From assembly GCF_023065955.2 (NCBI RefSeq), contig NW_026622863.1, forward strand, positions 44,312,177 to 44,376,176: DNA of 64,000 nt. Direction: 5' to 3'. The stretch comes from Ursus arctos. Its lineage: Eukaryota > Chordata > Mammalia > Carnivora > Ursidae. Position 1 is the stretch's first letter. Each line of letters starts with the position of its first letter. The position numbers and the translations under genes are program-made. This document shows, piece after piece, positions 36,320 through 47,439 of the stretch. The notes under the pieces are model-generated. The model was not told the origin of the DNA. It made no database searches and saw only the letters and a list, made by a program, of their open reading frames with translations.

Positions 36320-37221
36320 GCAGGAGGGTCTCAGGGATCAGATACGTGGGTCTACACTGGCAACGCGGGTCCTGGTGAAGGTCCCAGGTGAGAAGGTGGA
36401 AGAGGTTGAACATGACAGAGGCTTCCAGGCAGCCGAGGGACTCCTGTGGGAAGGAAGGGCTGGGTCAAGTGGCTGCCTGTCATCTGGGCTCCCCGTTGTT
36501 CCCAGAGACTGGTCACTCTCTGGTTACTCACCTTCTTTGAGGCCTCCTGGAGTCAGTGCAACCAGTGCCGGAGGTGACCTCAGGGCCAGGTGCTGCCGCG
36601 GGCTGAGGAGTGTGGTATGTGAAGCAGAGCCTGGGACAGAGGGGTGAGGTACCCTAAGCCCAGAACCCACAAACATGGCCTGGGTGCTCTGAGCTCGGAG
36701 TGGGTGTCGTGCAGCCATGGTCTCCAGGACCTTCAGGGTCAAGGCCAGCTCAGCCTCCAAGGCCACGGGGTGCTCCCACAACTGAGGACGGGAGACAGAG
36801 ACAGGGGAGAGTCGCACATGAGAGAGGACAGGTGGGGAGGACTGAGGAAGGGACAGGCGAAGGTGACAGTAAGGGGACAGGAGAGAGGGCACAGCCAGTG
36901 TGCTCAGGGAGGGGAAGCGGCATGTGGTGCTGGTGGGGAGAGCTAGGAGAGAGGGACACGTGAGAAGGAGAAGGTGAGGGGTGGCCTAAGCAGCCAGAGG
37001 AGTGGGCCAGGGAAGGGCAGGGCTGGGCCTGACTGTCCCCTCACCTGCAGCTGCTGCAGGTCCCAGGTCCTGGGCAAGAGGCGGGGGCGGCAGCTCCAGG
37101 CCTTCAGGGAGAGCGATTCTTCCTGGAGAGCAAGGGCAGAGGTCAGCCCCCAGCAGAAGCAACAAAAGGGACACTCACAAAGGTGTCCTTCTCCTTCTTA
37201 AGGCCCCTCACCAGGCTGCAT
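36320..37221 (-). pseudogene. Interferon-lambda pseudogene (IFNL2/3-type duplicate)
   Basis: It aligns in order with the intact gene at 51.9-53.35 kb. Exon 1-like 37221-37212 starts ATG but reads ATG CAG CCT G. Intron 1 and about 145 bp of exon 2 (signal peptide and helix A) are missing, leaving only about 25 bp at 37204-37179. Exon 3-like 37122-37045 is intact with splice sites. Exon 4-like starts at 36781, lost about 44 bp after ACCATGGCT and lost its donor. Exon 5-like has an in-frame TGA at 36555-36553 and lost its 5' half. Exon 6-like starts at 36443 and diverges after CTCACCTGGGACCTT, losing the last conserved cysteines. It cannot make a secreted interferon. Introns are retained, so it arose by DNA duplication and not retroposition. 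Confidence 0.93.
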
Positions 37222-37527
37222 TCCTGGCTCCTAAGCCTCTTTCGCCAAGAGGAAGATATGGCAGCCGTCCTGGGATCCATTGCCCTGGGGCCTCAGTCTC
37301 CCCTTCTGGGTCTCAGCTCTGTCCCCAGTGACAATGTCTCTCAATTTCCACCTCCTCCTGGGAGATAATTCTTGCTTCGGCTCCATGTTGCCATGTTTAG
37401 CCTGGACAGACGGGTTGTCTGGGCTGACGTAGCAGAGCACGGCCAGGGCTGTCCTGGGAGCCAGGGGAAGCCCCAGGCTGGCGAAGCCAGGGAGCAGGGC
37501 GGGGCCAAGTAAGCCAGGTGAGCCTGG

Positions 37528-37539
37528 GAAAGGGAAACT
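37528..37539 (+). promoter_or_regulatory. ISRE-like element upstream of the IFNL pseudogene
   Basis: GAAAGGGAAACT fits the GAAANNGAAACT IRF/ISRE consensus and corresponds to the ISRE of the intact gene. A second half-site, GGAAAGTGACTTCC, lies just beyond at about 37,546-37,559. Confidence 0.55.
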
Positions 37540-37559
37540 GACATGGGAAAGTGACTTCC

Positions 37560-38000
37560 CGAGCGGGGCAATCCTCAGGGCTGGGGAGGCTTCAGCCCCA
37601 TGGGGAGGGGTTATTGGTGCCCGGATTGGGGGGGGGGGTGCTCATCTCTGCAGGCTGCCCAAATGTGGACAGCAGACAATGAGGAGATACCCAGAAAGTA
37701 TCTCCAGGAAGGAGCTGGAGGCTTCTGCAGGGAGGTCGTTTACAGCAGGGAGATGACACAGGGAATCCACTGTAGAGGGAACAGAGAGTCAGCAAGGCCA
37801 AGACAGAAAAGTGAAAGCAAAAGGTAGCCCTCCTTGTCCCCCCTCCATCTGACGCTGATATGAGATGGGAATGAGTGTTTGCTAATGATTTCAGGTGCAG
37901 CTGAGGTCTTCAAAGGACTCAGCTGATTGTGGAATAAAGGAACTCATTCCTTTATTTCCTCGTTCAGTCAATCAGCCAATCACTGATTCAAGAACGTATT
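37560..38000. other. Spacer upstream of the IFNL pseudogene
   Basis: No gene is recognised. A G-run lies at 37,629-37,637. Confidence 0.35.
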
Positions 38001-38009
38001 CGTTGATTA

Positions 38010-38330
38010 GTTCCTACAGGCCAGCACGGTTCTAGGCATGAAGGATCCAGCAGTGAACAAAACACAAACCTCCCTACCCCTCATGGCGCTGACTTTCCAG
38101 TGGGAGGGTCAGACAATAACAATATAATAAATGTATATGAAGTCAGCTACTAACACGTGTTTTGGAGAAAGACTAAGCTGGAGATGGAGCCAGGTATGCA
38201 GAGAAGGGGTTGCATGCTGTAAGACAGTTGGGGAAGGTGACATCCGATTGAAGATCTGAAGGAGGGAGTGAGGGAACAGCATTCCAGGTAGTGGGAACCG
38301 CCAATGCAAAGTGAACACAATGGAGAAGTT
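38010..38330 (+). mobile_element. Ancient interspersed repeat fragment (unnamed, as at 11.2 and 31.6 kb)
   Basis: 'CAGCAGTGAACAAAACACAAACC', 'GCATTCCAGGTAGTGGGAACCGCCAATGCAAAG' is the same old repeat pattern. Confidence 0.4.
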
Positions 38331-38388
38331 CTCCCACTGGCACCTCCCTGTGCTGGAGGCTTTCCCCAGACAAGAATAATGAATTTCC

Positions 38389-38586
38389 TTTTTTTTTTTT
38401 TAAGATTTTATTTATTTGACAGAGAGAGAGAGACAGCCAGCGAGAGAGGGAACACAAGCGGGGGAGTGAGAGAGGAAGAAGCAGGCTCCCAGCAGAGGAG
38501 CCTGATGTGGGGCTCGATCCCAGAACGCCGGGATCACGCCCTGAGCCAAAGGCAGACGCTTAACAACGAGCCACCCAGGCGCCCCG
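38389..38586 (-). mobile_element. CAN-SINE with target-site duplication
   Basis: A perfect 16-bp duplication AGAATAATGAATTTCC flanks it at 38373-38388 and 38587-38602. The reverse copy ends ACGAGCCACCCAGGCGCCCC. Confidence 0.95.
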
Positions 38587-38670
38587 AGAATAATGAATTT
38601 CCACACTTTCTAGTGGGTACCATGCTTTCTCTTACCACATATCTATTATAATATTATATATATATATATT

Positions 38671-38795
38671 TAACTAGTCTCCACACCCAGTGTGGAGCCC
38701 CATGCAGAGCTTGAACTCATGACCCTGAGATCAAGACCTGAGCTGAGATCACGAGTCAGACACCAAAATGACTGATTCACCCAGGCACCCCTCTC
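38671..38795 (-). mobile_element. CAN-SINE fragment
   Basis: Head half only, ending ACTGATTCACCCAGGCACCCC; diverged. A TA repeat precedes it (38,655-38,668). Confidence 0.8.
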
Positions 38796-38799
38796 TCAC

Positions 38800-39265
38800 C
38801 TTATAAATGAGCAAGCTGTGGTTCAAAGAGGTAAAGAGCCTTGCCAACTCTGTACAGCAGATGCAAGCCAAGGACTAACACCTTTGCCTGGCACCCAGAC
38901 CCGAACCCCTCCACCTCCTGCCTCAGAGGTGTTGGGTTTTTGGCCCCACTCTGTCACTTGACTCTGAGATGGAGGTTGGTCTGGGTCACCAAACCCAAGA
39001 CTCGGTTTCTTGAATCCTCTGTGCCAGGTGTGGCCACATGACTCTAGCTTCCCTAAGTCTAGGCCTTCAAACACGGCAGGTGGTCTGCCTCTCTTCCCCC
39101 TTCCGACATCCTAGAACCTGGACATACCTAAGAGCCAGTCCCTGCCGCTGTGCAGATGAGAACAACATCAGAGCATAAGAATTCAGGGTGGGCCTGTGAA
39201 TTTGGAAGGGCAAGAAAAAAATCTTAATTTTCACTAATCTCTATTTGAAATTTGACATTTCCTTC
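38800..39265. other. Spacer with MIR-like scrap
   Basis: 'TTATAAATGAGCAAGCTGTGG...AAAGAG' (38,801-38,840) hints at MIR. Nothing else is recognised. Confidence 0.35.
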
Positions 39266-39403
39266 CAATATTACTTTGTTATGGTCGTTGCAGCAAATCA
39301 CCACAAGCTTAGTGACTTAAAACAATGGAAACTGTCCATCACCTGATGCGTGGACAAACCGAATGTGGGCTGTGCATGCAACGGAATGTTTATTTGGCTT
39401 TTT

Positions 39404-39636
39404 TAAAAAAGATTTTATTCTATTCTATTCTATTCTATTCTATTCTATTCTATTCTATTCACTGGGGGGAAGGGGCAGAGGGAGAGAGAGAATTTTCAGC
39501 AGTTTCCTCACTGAGCACAGAGCTCAGAGCCCATTGTGGGGCTCAACGTGGGGTTCGGTCTCTTGACCTTGAGATCATGACCTGAGCTGAAGCCAAGAGT
39601 CTGGCACTTAACCGATTGAGCCACCCCAGCACTCCT
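39404..39636 (-). mobile_element. CAN-SINE with a (TTCTA)n tail
   Basis: The reverse copy's tail has become a TTCTA/ATTCT pentamer repeat at 39,415-39,460 (about nine units). It ends ACCGATTGAGCCACCCCAGC. Confidence 0.92.
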
Positions 39637-40002
39637 ACTATTCAGCTTTTAAAAAGGAAATTCTGACACATGATAAGCTGTAACATGGATGAACCTCGAG
39701 GACATGACACCAAGTGAAACAAACCAGTCGCAAAAATAAACATATCCTAGGATTCCAGTTATAGGAGGTCTCTGGGGTTGGTAAATTCATTGAGACAGAA
39801 ACTAGGGTGGTGGTTGCCAGGGGCTGGGGGAGAGGGAAGGAGAAATTGTTGTTTCATGCATACTGGGTTTCAGTTTTGCAAGATGAAAAAGTTCTGGAGA
39901 TTGGTTTCACAACAGTGTGAAGATACTTAATACTACTGACCTGTCTACTTACAAATGACCAAGATGATAAATCTGTGTATTCTTCACAATGAAAAAAACA
40001 TT

Positions 40003-40192
40003 TTTTAAAGATTTTATTTATTTATTTGACAGAGACAGACAGCCAGCGAGAGAGAGAACACAAGCAAGGGGAGTGGGAGAGGAAGAAGCAGGCTCCTAGC
40101 AGAGGAACCTGATGTGGGGCTCGATCCCAGAGCGCTGGGATCACGCCCTGAGCTGAAGGCAGACGCTTAACGACTGAGCCACCCAGGCGCCC
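40003..40192 (-). mobile_element. CAN-SINE, young subtype
   Basis: Flanked by ACAATGAAAA repeats. The copy ends ACTGAGCCACCCAGGCGCCC. Confidence 0.93.
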
Positions 40193-40660
40193 CCACAATG
40201 AAAATTTTTAAAAATTACCTAACCGATGGAACGAAATAAAAACACTCCACGAATTTATACTCCTACAGTTCTGTAGGTCAGAAGTCTAAAATCAAGGTGT
40301 TGGCAGGTTGGGACAGGTTCCTTCTAGAGACTTCAGAGGAGAATCCGTTTCCTTGCCTTTTTCAGTTTTGAGAGGTCACCTGCCTTCCTTGACTCATGTT
40401 TCCTTCCCCACAGCATTCCAGTCTGCTGCTTTCGGCATCATTCCCCCTGCTCTTGACTCTGACCCTCCTGTCTTCCTTTTATAAGGACCCCTGTGATTGC
40501 ACTGGGTCCACCCGAACAGCTCAGAATAATCTCCCCATCTGAAGACGCTTAACTTAATCACATCTGCAAAGCCTCTTTTACTGTGTAAGGGAATAGAGGC
40601 ACAGGTTCCAGGGACCAAGAACATCTTTGGGACCCACTATTCAGTCTACCCCACGTCTGT

Positions 40661-41280
40661 TAACAAATGTAGGCAACAAACCACAACGGTGTCGGCAGAA
40701 CTTGTGACGTTGTCACTGAAAGATATTTTCAGATATTTTCTTATTATGTTATTTTCCAACAGGCATCTTGAGATATTATTTATGCTCATCTCTACTTTTA
40801 AGGTAAAGTAGCTATTAAAGCTGCCACAAGTGACTTTTTATTTAATGCATTAGTGAAGAAGCACATAAATTACTATATCACGGTTTTAAAAAATATTTTG
40901 ATAACTGCATTATAATAAAAATTGGATTTCTTTGTCCTGTGTATTTTCTTTTATTTTGAGAAGCTTTGCAAGTCTGTCATGAGGTCCAATGCATGAAAAT
41001 GGGTAAGAATGCCTGCTCTTGGGGATTGTAGAGCAGTAAAAAATGGGTCCCTGAAAGACTGGGTAGAGACATCCTGCCAACTGGACCACTCCCTTGGGGG
41101 CTGTGGGGTGGTAGAGCCTTACCCTTCTGCGGAGTTTTTTTCATCCATTGCTTTGAGGGTCTCTTTGTTACAGCAGCTCAGCCTTTATGCAAACTCTTTT
41201 CAGCATGAATTGACTGGTTTGAGTTGCTCTTACTCAAGGAGGCAGATCCGGGATTAGTGGGGCTTGAAGCTCACACCATT
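40661..41280. other. Spacer, no gene recognised
   Basis: AT-rich with runs such as TTATTATGTTATTTTCC. No supported gene or named repeat. Confidence 0.35.
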
Positions 41281-41282
41281 TA

Positions 41283-42270
41283 GGGGCTCCTTTTGAAAAA
41301 CTGAATGGATGCAGCCACAATGGAAAACAGTGTGGGGGTTCTTAAAAAAAATTAAAAATAGAACTACCGGGGCGCCTGGGTAGTGCCGTCGTTAAAGCGT
41401 CTGCCTTCAGCTCAGGGCGTGATCCTGAAGTTCCGAGATCGAGTCCCGCGTCGGGCTCCTCCGCTGGGAGCCTGCTTCTTCCTCTCCCACTCCCCCTGCT
41501 GTGTTCCCTCTCTCGCTGGCTGTCTGTCACATAAATAAATAAAAAAAAATCTTAAAAAAAAATAGAACTACCATATGATCCAGCAATTGCTCATCTGGGT
41601 ATTTATCCAAAGGAAACGAAAACACTAGCTCAAAAGATCTACGTGCCCCTGTGCTCATTGCAGCGTTATTTACAAAAGCCAAGGCATGGAAGCAGCCCAA
41701 GAGTCTATCAGTGGATGAATGGATAAAGAAGGTATAGTATATATAGAACAATGGAATAGTATTCAGCCACAAAAATGAAGGGAGTCTTGCCATTTGTGAT
41801 AACATGGAGGGACCCTGAGGGCATTATGCTGCATGAAATAAGTCCGAGAAAGACAAACCCCATATGATCTCACTTATAAGTAGAAGCTAAAAGCAAAACA
41901 AAACAAAATAAAAACAAAACCAAAAATCAACCCCACAAAAACTAAACAACTCATAGACACGGAGAACAGATTGATGGTCTCCAGAAGCAGGCGGGGGGTT
42001 GGGGGTGCCCAAGATGGGTGAAGGAGATCAAAAGTACAAACTTCCAGTTATAAAATAAATAACTACTGGGGACATGATGTACAGTAACTATAGCCAATTG
42101 CTAAGAGAATAGATCTTAAAAGTTCTCATCTCAAGAAAGTCTTAAGTATGAATGATGATGAATTGAGGTGATCATTTCATAATGTATCCAAATATCAAAT
42201 CATTAAATTGTAGACTTGAAATTAATATAATGGTATATGTCAATTTTATCTCAATAAAGAAAAAGGAAAC
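41283..42270 (+). mobile_element. L1 3' end, split by a CAN-SINE
   Basis: Sense LINE-1: 'GATGCAGCCACAATGGAAAACAGTG', SINE, 'CCATATGATCCAGCAATTGC', 'GATGAATGGATAAAGAAGG', and the end 'TCAATTTTATCTCAATAAAG'. It is older and 5'-truncated. Confidence 0.88.
41370..41558 (+). mobile_element. CAN-SINE with target-site duplication in L1
   Basis: The duplication AAAAATAGAACTACC lies immediately before and after it. Head GGCGCCTGGGTAGTGCCGTCG. Confidence 0.95.
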
Positions 42271-43286
42271 CCAACGGGAAAAGATTCTATTTTGCTTATT
42301 TTACAAAAACAGGTGACCAAAAACAGAAGGCCCACCTCCACCCCAGACTGAGAAGGGCCATGCAAGGGTGAGGCCCCGAATCTTAGGCTGCATCGTGGCT
42401 ATGGTGATGCTCTGTCTTCTTCGGGACCTGCACGCACAGGCCCCGGCTGTTGGGAATACAGCTGCTGATGGCTCTGGGCTACCCCCCTCGTGAAGGAAGT
42501 ACTGTCAGCTACGAGGAACTGCCTTGCCTCAAAATTCGTCCTCCTCCGAGGGCACTGGCTGTTGGCTGACATAGAGATACCAAAGCCTGGATCCCAGCTG
42601 CTATTTGGGACAACTCTGAAGGGCCATTTCAGCTGTGAGCTCTCTGCAGGAAGGGCTAACATCTCTGTGGAACTGCCCTGCAGTCCTTCCTTCCTTATAT
42701 TCTTTTCAGGTGCACCTCCCAAGAGCCCTCCCCAGTAAGCCTTCTGCCTGAAATTCTGTGTTAGAGTGTTCCAGAAAATCTAACCTAAGGCCACTGGTAT
42801 CAAAAGTGGTCTTATCAAGCAGACTCAGCGATGGGCTTTTGGAATGGGGACACTTGCCGGTTGGCTGGCAATGAGGACCCCATCCCTAGGAGCAGGTGGA
42901 GTGTGGAGACCCCTAGCATGCTTAGCAGTGCAATAGTTAAATTTTTTTACCTGTAATGAGCAAGACGCAATACCCGTGGAAGAGGAAGTGTCCTGGGCCA
43001 TAATGACAGGCTCAGATGGGGCATCACCAACTCAAGGCAGGACTTGATAGCCAGATTCTGTCTTGGGGGCAGATGAAGTGGAAGACAGACTCAGGAGCTC
43101 TTCCTAAGAGTTGTGGAGATTCAGGGAAAGTCCTTCCCCAAAGGGACCCACAACCCGTGGTGTGGCTTTTACCAACATACCAGCGCCAGTTGTTAAATTT
43201 TCAGAAATCTTTTTAAGCCTATCGTTAGCAAAACCATTAAGAACATGAAATTACATGAACTTACAAGTTAAAATCTTACCAAAACA

Positions 43287-43449
43287 GGGGTGTCTGGGTG
43301 GCTCAGTTGGTTGGCTAGGTCATGACCCCAGGATCCTGGGATCAAGTCCCACATTAGGTTCCTTGCTCAGCAGGGAGCCTGCTTTTCTCTCTCTCCATCT
43401 GCCCCTCCATGGCCCCCCCACTCATGCTCTCTCTCTCTCAAATAAATAA

Positions 43450-43484
<35 letters not shown>

Positions 43485-43512
43485 AATCTTTAAAATCTGA
43501 CTAAAAAAAAAA
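43287..43512 (+). mobile_element. CAN-SINE with an expanded (AAAT)n tail
   Basis: Head GGTGTCTGGGTGGCTCAG. The tail is a clean AAAT tetramer run at 43,440-43,485. Confidence 0.92.
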
Positions 43513-43575
43513 GTAACAAATACCCATAAATCACTTCCTATTTATTTCACCACATTATATCTATGCTCTCAAGGT

Positions 43576-44015
43576 CATTTATGTTATGAGTTGAATTGTG
43601 TCCCTCAAAAAGATTCATGGAAATCCTCACCTCCAGTTCTGAGAATGTGACCGTATTTGGAAATGGGATCATTACAGATGTTTTTAGTTAAGATGAGGTT
43701 GTTAGGCTTGGCTTGGCTAATCCAATGTGACCGGTGTGCTTCTAAAAAGAGGAAGAAGAGACACCGAGGGGCAGGGCGGCCATGGGAGATCACAGCGGTG
43801 CACCGAGGAATGCCAAGGGTTGCTGGGAAACACCCGGCAGCTGGAAAAGATGAGGAAGGAGTCTCCTCTACAGGTTTTCAGATGGAAACCGGCGTGGCCC
43901 AGCTGATACCTTGATTTTAGATTTCCAGCCTTCAGAACTGTGAGACAACACATTTCTGCTATGTTAAGTCACACAGTTTGTGGGACTTTGTTATGACAGC
44001 CCTAGGGAAGTAAAA
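43576..44015 (+). mobile_element. Old LTR-like repeat (as at 29.65 kb)
   Basis: 'GAATTGTGTCCCTCAAAAAGATTCATGG', 'GTGACCGTATTTGGAAATGGG', 'ACCTTGATTTTAGATTTCCAGCC' and 'CAGAACTGTGAGACAACACA' in order. Confidence 0.6.
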
Positions 44016-45784
44016 TACTTTGCCTATTATTTCTCCGTAGAAATACTAGATAATGATGTCCTGCTGGACAGCTCTTCCAAACTCTGCTCAGGGATGCCAT
44101 GTTGGCAGCTTGGTGTCAGCCATGCGGTTGTATTTACATGATAGAAATTGGAAAATGCTACAAATTAGAGCTTTTCTTCTCAGAGAGCCAGTTGTTAAAC
44201 CATTGCTAATGGCAATTACCTTGGTTAACAGTGCACTGGCTAAAGGTGAAAACTCAGACCTTTTGATAACTGTTGAACACAGGGTCTGGATTAATATCGA
44301 TGCTGGGGACCCAGAGCGCCATACTGGCCCTTCCATTAGAGTCAGGGGTGCATATGGAGGCAGGTGATAAATGGAGTCCTGACCCAGGTCTCCTTCCCAG
44401 AGCTGTTCTAATGGGGAAAGGCCAAATGGAATCCTCTAAAACTGGCACCTTCCCATTATGGTCATCATAGTTTTTAAAAAAATCATCACATCCCCCAGGG
44501 TATGGGAGAGATCTATGCCATCCTCAAAGACATGAAAAATGCAAGAGTGGTTGGTCCCCATCATACCCTCATTTAGTTTACTTGCCTGACCCCTTCAAAA
44601 ACTATCTGGATCGTGGAGGATGAGAGTGGATGTGCAAATTTAATCAAATAGTAGCCCAAATTGCAGCTGCTCTGCTAGACAGGATATCTTTGCCAGAGAG
44701 AATGAACACAGCCTCACACTGTGATATGAGGCCGTTGCCCTGGCAAGTGCGATCCCTCTGCCCCTACAGAGAGGAGGATCAGAGGCGGGTCGCATTTACT
44801 CAGGATTGTCAAGATGCACATTTAATCTGGCCCCAGGGATATGTTAGCCATCCTTCCCTCTGCCATAACATTAACTGCAATGACCTGGGCCATCTGGACA
44901 CAGAACACCATGTTGGCTCACTCTTCAACACCAACATGCTAATCAGATTCTAAGAGGAAGAAGTGGCAAGTACATTGAAAGATATCCTCCCAAGAGTGGA
45001 GGAGAAACCCTTCAAAGTTGCAGGCACCTGCTACATGAGTCAAGTCTCAAGGGGTCCAGTGGCCTGGGGTATGTCAGGACACCCCCTTCAAAAGAAACTA
45101 TTGCAACTCACACCTCTCTTTGCTAAGAAAAAGGCACAAAACGGGTTAGGCACATTTGGGCTCAGCAGATAGCATATGGGAATAATGGTCCAAGCCACAA
45201 ACATGGAACAGAGTCGGCTTTGAGTGGGGTACAGAACAGAATAGCCCTCTGCAGCAGGTCCAGGCTGTGGTGTGAGCCCCTCTGTCACTTGAAGCATGTG
45301 ACCCAACAGACCCTTTGGAACTTGAGGGATCTGCGGTAAGAAAAGACCTCTAGCGGCATTGACACAAACCTCAATGGGAGAATCACAATGGGAGCCCACT
45401 AGGGTTCTGGAGCAAGGTCAGGGCATCTACAACGAAGTACACTCCATTCATAAAGCAGTGCCTGGCATGCTGCTGGGTCACAGCTGACAGGAAATGCGGG
45501 GCCTTGGGACATTAAGTGACCAATTATGAGCTGCTTGACCCACCAGATCGTAAGGCTGGGTGATCCAAGCAGCCGTTTGTTGTAAGACAGAAGTGGTAAC
45601 ATCTAAGATCGGGCACAAGCAGGGCTGGAGTACCAGTCTGCTTCATGAACAAGTGGGCCAAGCCTCCAGGTCACCTGTCACTGTGGCATCGCTGCCTATT
45701 CCTCTGTTCCCATGTATGGCTGCAGAGGCTGAGCTTGGGCCATGAATGTGTTGGCTCAGTATGCAGGTGCAAGAAGAAAACAGA

Positions 45785-45960
45785 GGGCGCCTGGGTGGCT
45801 CAGTCAGTTGGGCATCTGCCTTTGGCTCGGGTCATGATCCCAGGGTCCTAGGATAAGGCTCCCTGCTCAGTGGGGAGTCTGCTTCTCCCTCTGCCTGCCC
45901 CTCCCCCTGCTTCTTCTCTCTCTCTCACTCACTCTCTCTCTCAAATAAATAAATAAAATC
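45785..45960 (+). mobile_element. CAN-SINE seeding the purine tract
   Basis: Head GGCGCCTGGGTGGCTCAG and tail AAATAAATAAAATCT. The homopurine tract begins at its tail, so it probably grew from the SINE's A-rich 3' end. Confidence 0.93.
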
Positions 45961-45961
45961 T

Positions 45962-46309
45962 AAGGGGAAAAAAGGAGGAGGAGGAGGAGAAGAAGAGGAG
46001 GAGGAGGAAGAGGAGGAAGAAGAAGAAGAAGAAGAAGAAGAAGAAGAAGAAGAAGAAGAAGAAGAGGAAGAGGAAGAGGAAGAGGAAGAGGAAGAAGAAG
46101 AAGAAGAAGAAGAAGAAGAAGAAGAAGAAGAAGAAAGAAGAAGAGGAAGAAGAAAGAAGAAGAAGAAGAAGAAGAAGAAGAAGAAGAAGAAGAAGAAGAA
46201 GAAGAAGAAGAAGAAAGAAGAAGAGGAAGAAGAAGAAGAAAGAAGAAGAAGAAGAAGAAGAAGAAGAAGAAGAAGAAGAAGAAGAAGAAGAAGAAGAAGA
46301 GGAAGAAAA
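45962..46309 (+). repeat. 348-nt pure purine (GAA/GAG)n tract
   Basis: Not one pyrimidine occurs from 45962 to 46309. It starts with GGA triplets and becomes mostly GAA with GAG interruptions. Long GAA/TTC tracts can form triplex structures and are unstable in length. Confidence 0.97.
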
Positions 46310-47439
46310 TGGACTTTCATTCCACTATAGCCCATTCAAGGGTGACCCTGAAAGGCAGCAGTGACAGGAAATCTAATCAGTAGGCAGAGCTCCAGGTGGT
46401 AAAGCTGATCATCCACTGTGTGGAAAGAGAAGTAGCCCAAGGTGACTATACACGAACTTATAAGCACTAACAAACGGCCTTGATGCTTGCTCAGCAGCTT
46501 GAAATTAGCCTGAAAAAGATGAGGTGATCCCAGATGGGGCCATTTGGGTTATAGGTTTATGGGTAGACATATGAGAGTGGACACACAGTATAGTTTGTTT
46601 TTGCATGTCAATGCCACCAGAGAGCATCTACTACAGAAGTGACACTAATCAACCAAGGAGCATGATGACTTGGCCAGTTGACATCAGCAGCCTTGGTCAT
46701 CAGCCTCCCCAGCTCTGCTACCATGAGCACGCGAATGAAACAGCCACAGCGGCAAGATGAAAGCCATGGACAGGGCCCAGAAGCATGAGCTCCCGTTCAT
46801 CAAAACTGATCTGGATGATGCCACTGCCGAATGTCAAGCCTGCTAGCCAGAAGCACCACTCACTAAGAAGAGTGGTGCATGCCACTTGGTGGCACTTGGT
46901 GGCAAGTTGACTACACTGGACCTCTTCACCCTGGATGGGGCAATGATTCATCTTGAAAGGGTTTGCCTCTTCTGACCTCAAGGCCTCAGCAAGAACTACC
47001 ATCTGAGGGATTTCAGAACTCAGATCCACCAACACGGGATCCTGCATATCAGCCCACGGATCAAAGGACTTCATAACAAAGGAAGTACAGACTCTACAAA
47101 GTATGCAGTATACACCTTAAATCAACCATCACCAGATGGCGTTGGGTCCCCAGTGGGCAGAAAAATGAGTCTGGGAGTCAAGGAGTGAATCACAAAATAA
47201 CATTGCTTACCATCATTTCCACTGACCTGCCTTAGAAAGTGGTGATTCCTACCAGAAAATTTACGCTCTGCAAGTTGAGAGGCCCTGGTTCCCGGGGAGG
47301 GGACCTTTCCACCTGGAACATACCAAGAATCCCACTGAACCTTAAGTTCTGCTTGACACCCAGTCACTGTTCTTCTACCAAGAGACCAATGAACAAGGAG
47401 AGGGCGCAACATAAAAAAAAAATAAATAAAGAGTATGGA

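Larger units (their letters stand above)
39340..40235 (+). mobile_element. L1 3' end, itself carrying two CAN-SINEs
   Basis: 'GCAACGGAATGTTTATTTGGC', then after the first SINE 'CTATTCAGCTTTTAAAAAGGAAATTCTG', 'GGTGGTTGCCAGGGGCTGGGGG' and 'ACAATGAAAA' follow the LINE-1 3' layout in sense. Confidence 0.75.
39270..40660 (-). mobile_element. Old LTR-like repeat, antisense, split by an L1 3' end
   Basis: Its start 'TTGCAGCAAATCACCACAAGCTTAGTGACTTAAAAC' is at 39,285-39,325 and the rest resumes at about 40,245 ('CCTACAGTTCTGTAGGTCAGAAGTC' to 'CACATCTGCAAAGCC'). The intervening 0.9 kb is L1 plus two SINEs. Confidence 0.6.
42290..47430 (+). mobile_element. Degenerate ERVL (class III endogenous retrovirus), interrupted
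   Basis: It appears to run from an LTR-like start (about 42,290-42,780), through leader-like sequence (about 42,780-43,260), to pol-like segments. A reverse-transcriptase-like stretch lies at about 44,750-44,950, where the order of residues matches ERVL around its conserved PQGY motif. An integrase-like stretch lies at about 46,780-47,000 and a 3' pol part at about 47,130-47,330. All frames are broken by many stops and indels, and large parts are missing. Insertions include CAN-SINEs at 43.29 and 45.79 kb, an LTR-like repeat at 43.58 kb and the purine tract. It is an ancient, non-functional copy. Family assignment rests on remembered layout and needs a profile search. Confidence 0.6.

Noticed and set aside
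36375..36647. Short plus-strand frames over the IFNL pseudogene, and matching ones at 52028-52861
   Set aside because: They are antisense shadows of interferon exons that recur because the two loci are duplicates.
45925..46335. A 136-codon minus-strand frame of poly-Ser, poly-Leu and poly-Phe
   Set aside because: It is the translation of the GAA/GAG repeat tract and a SINE.
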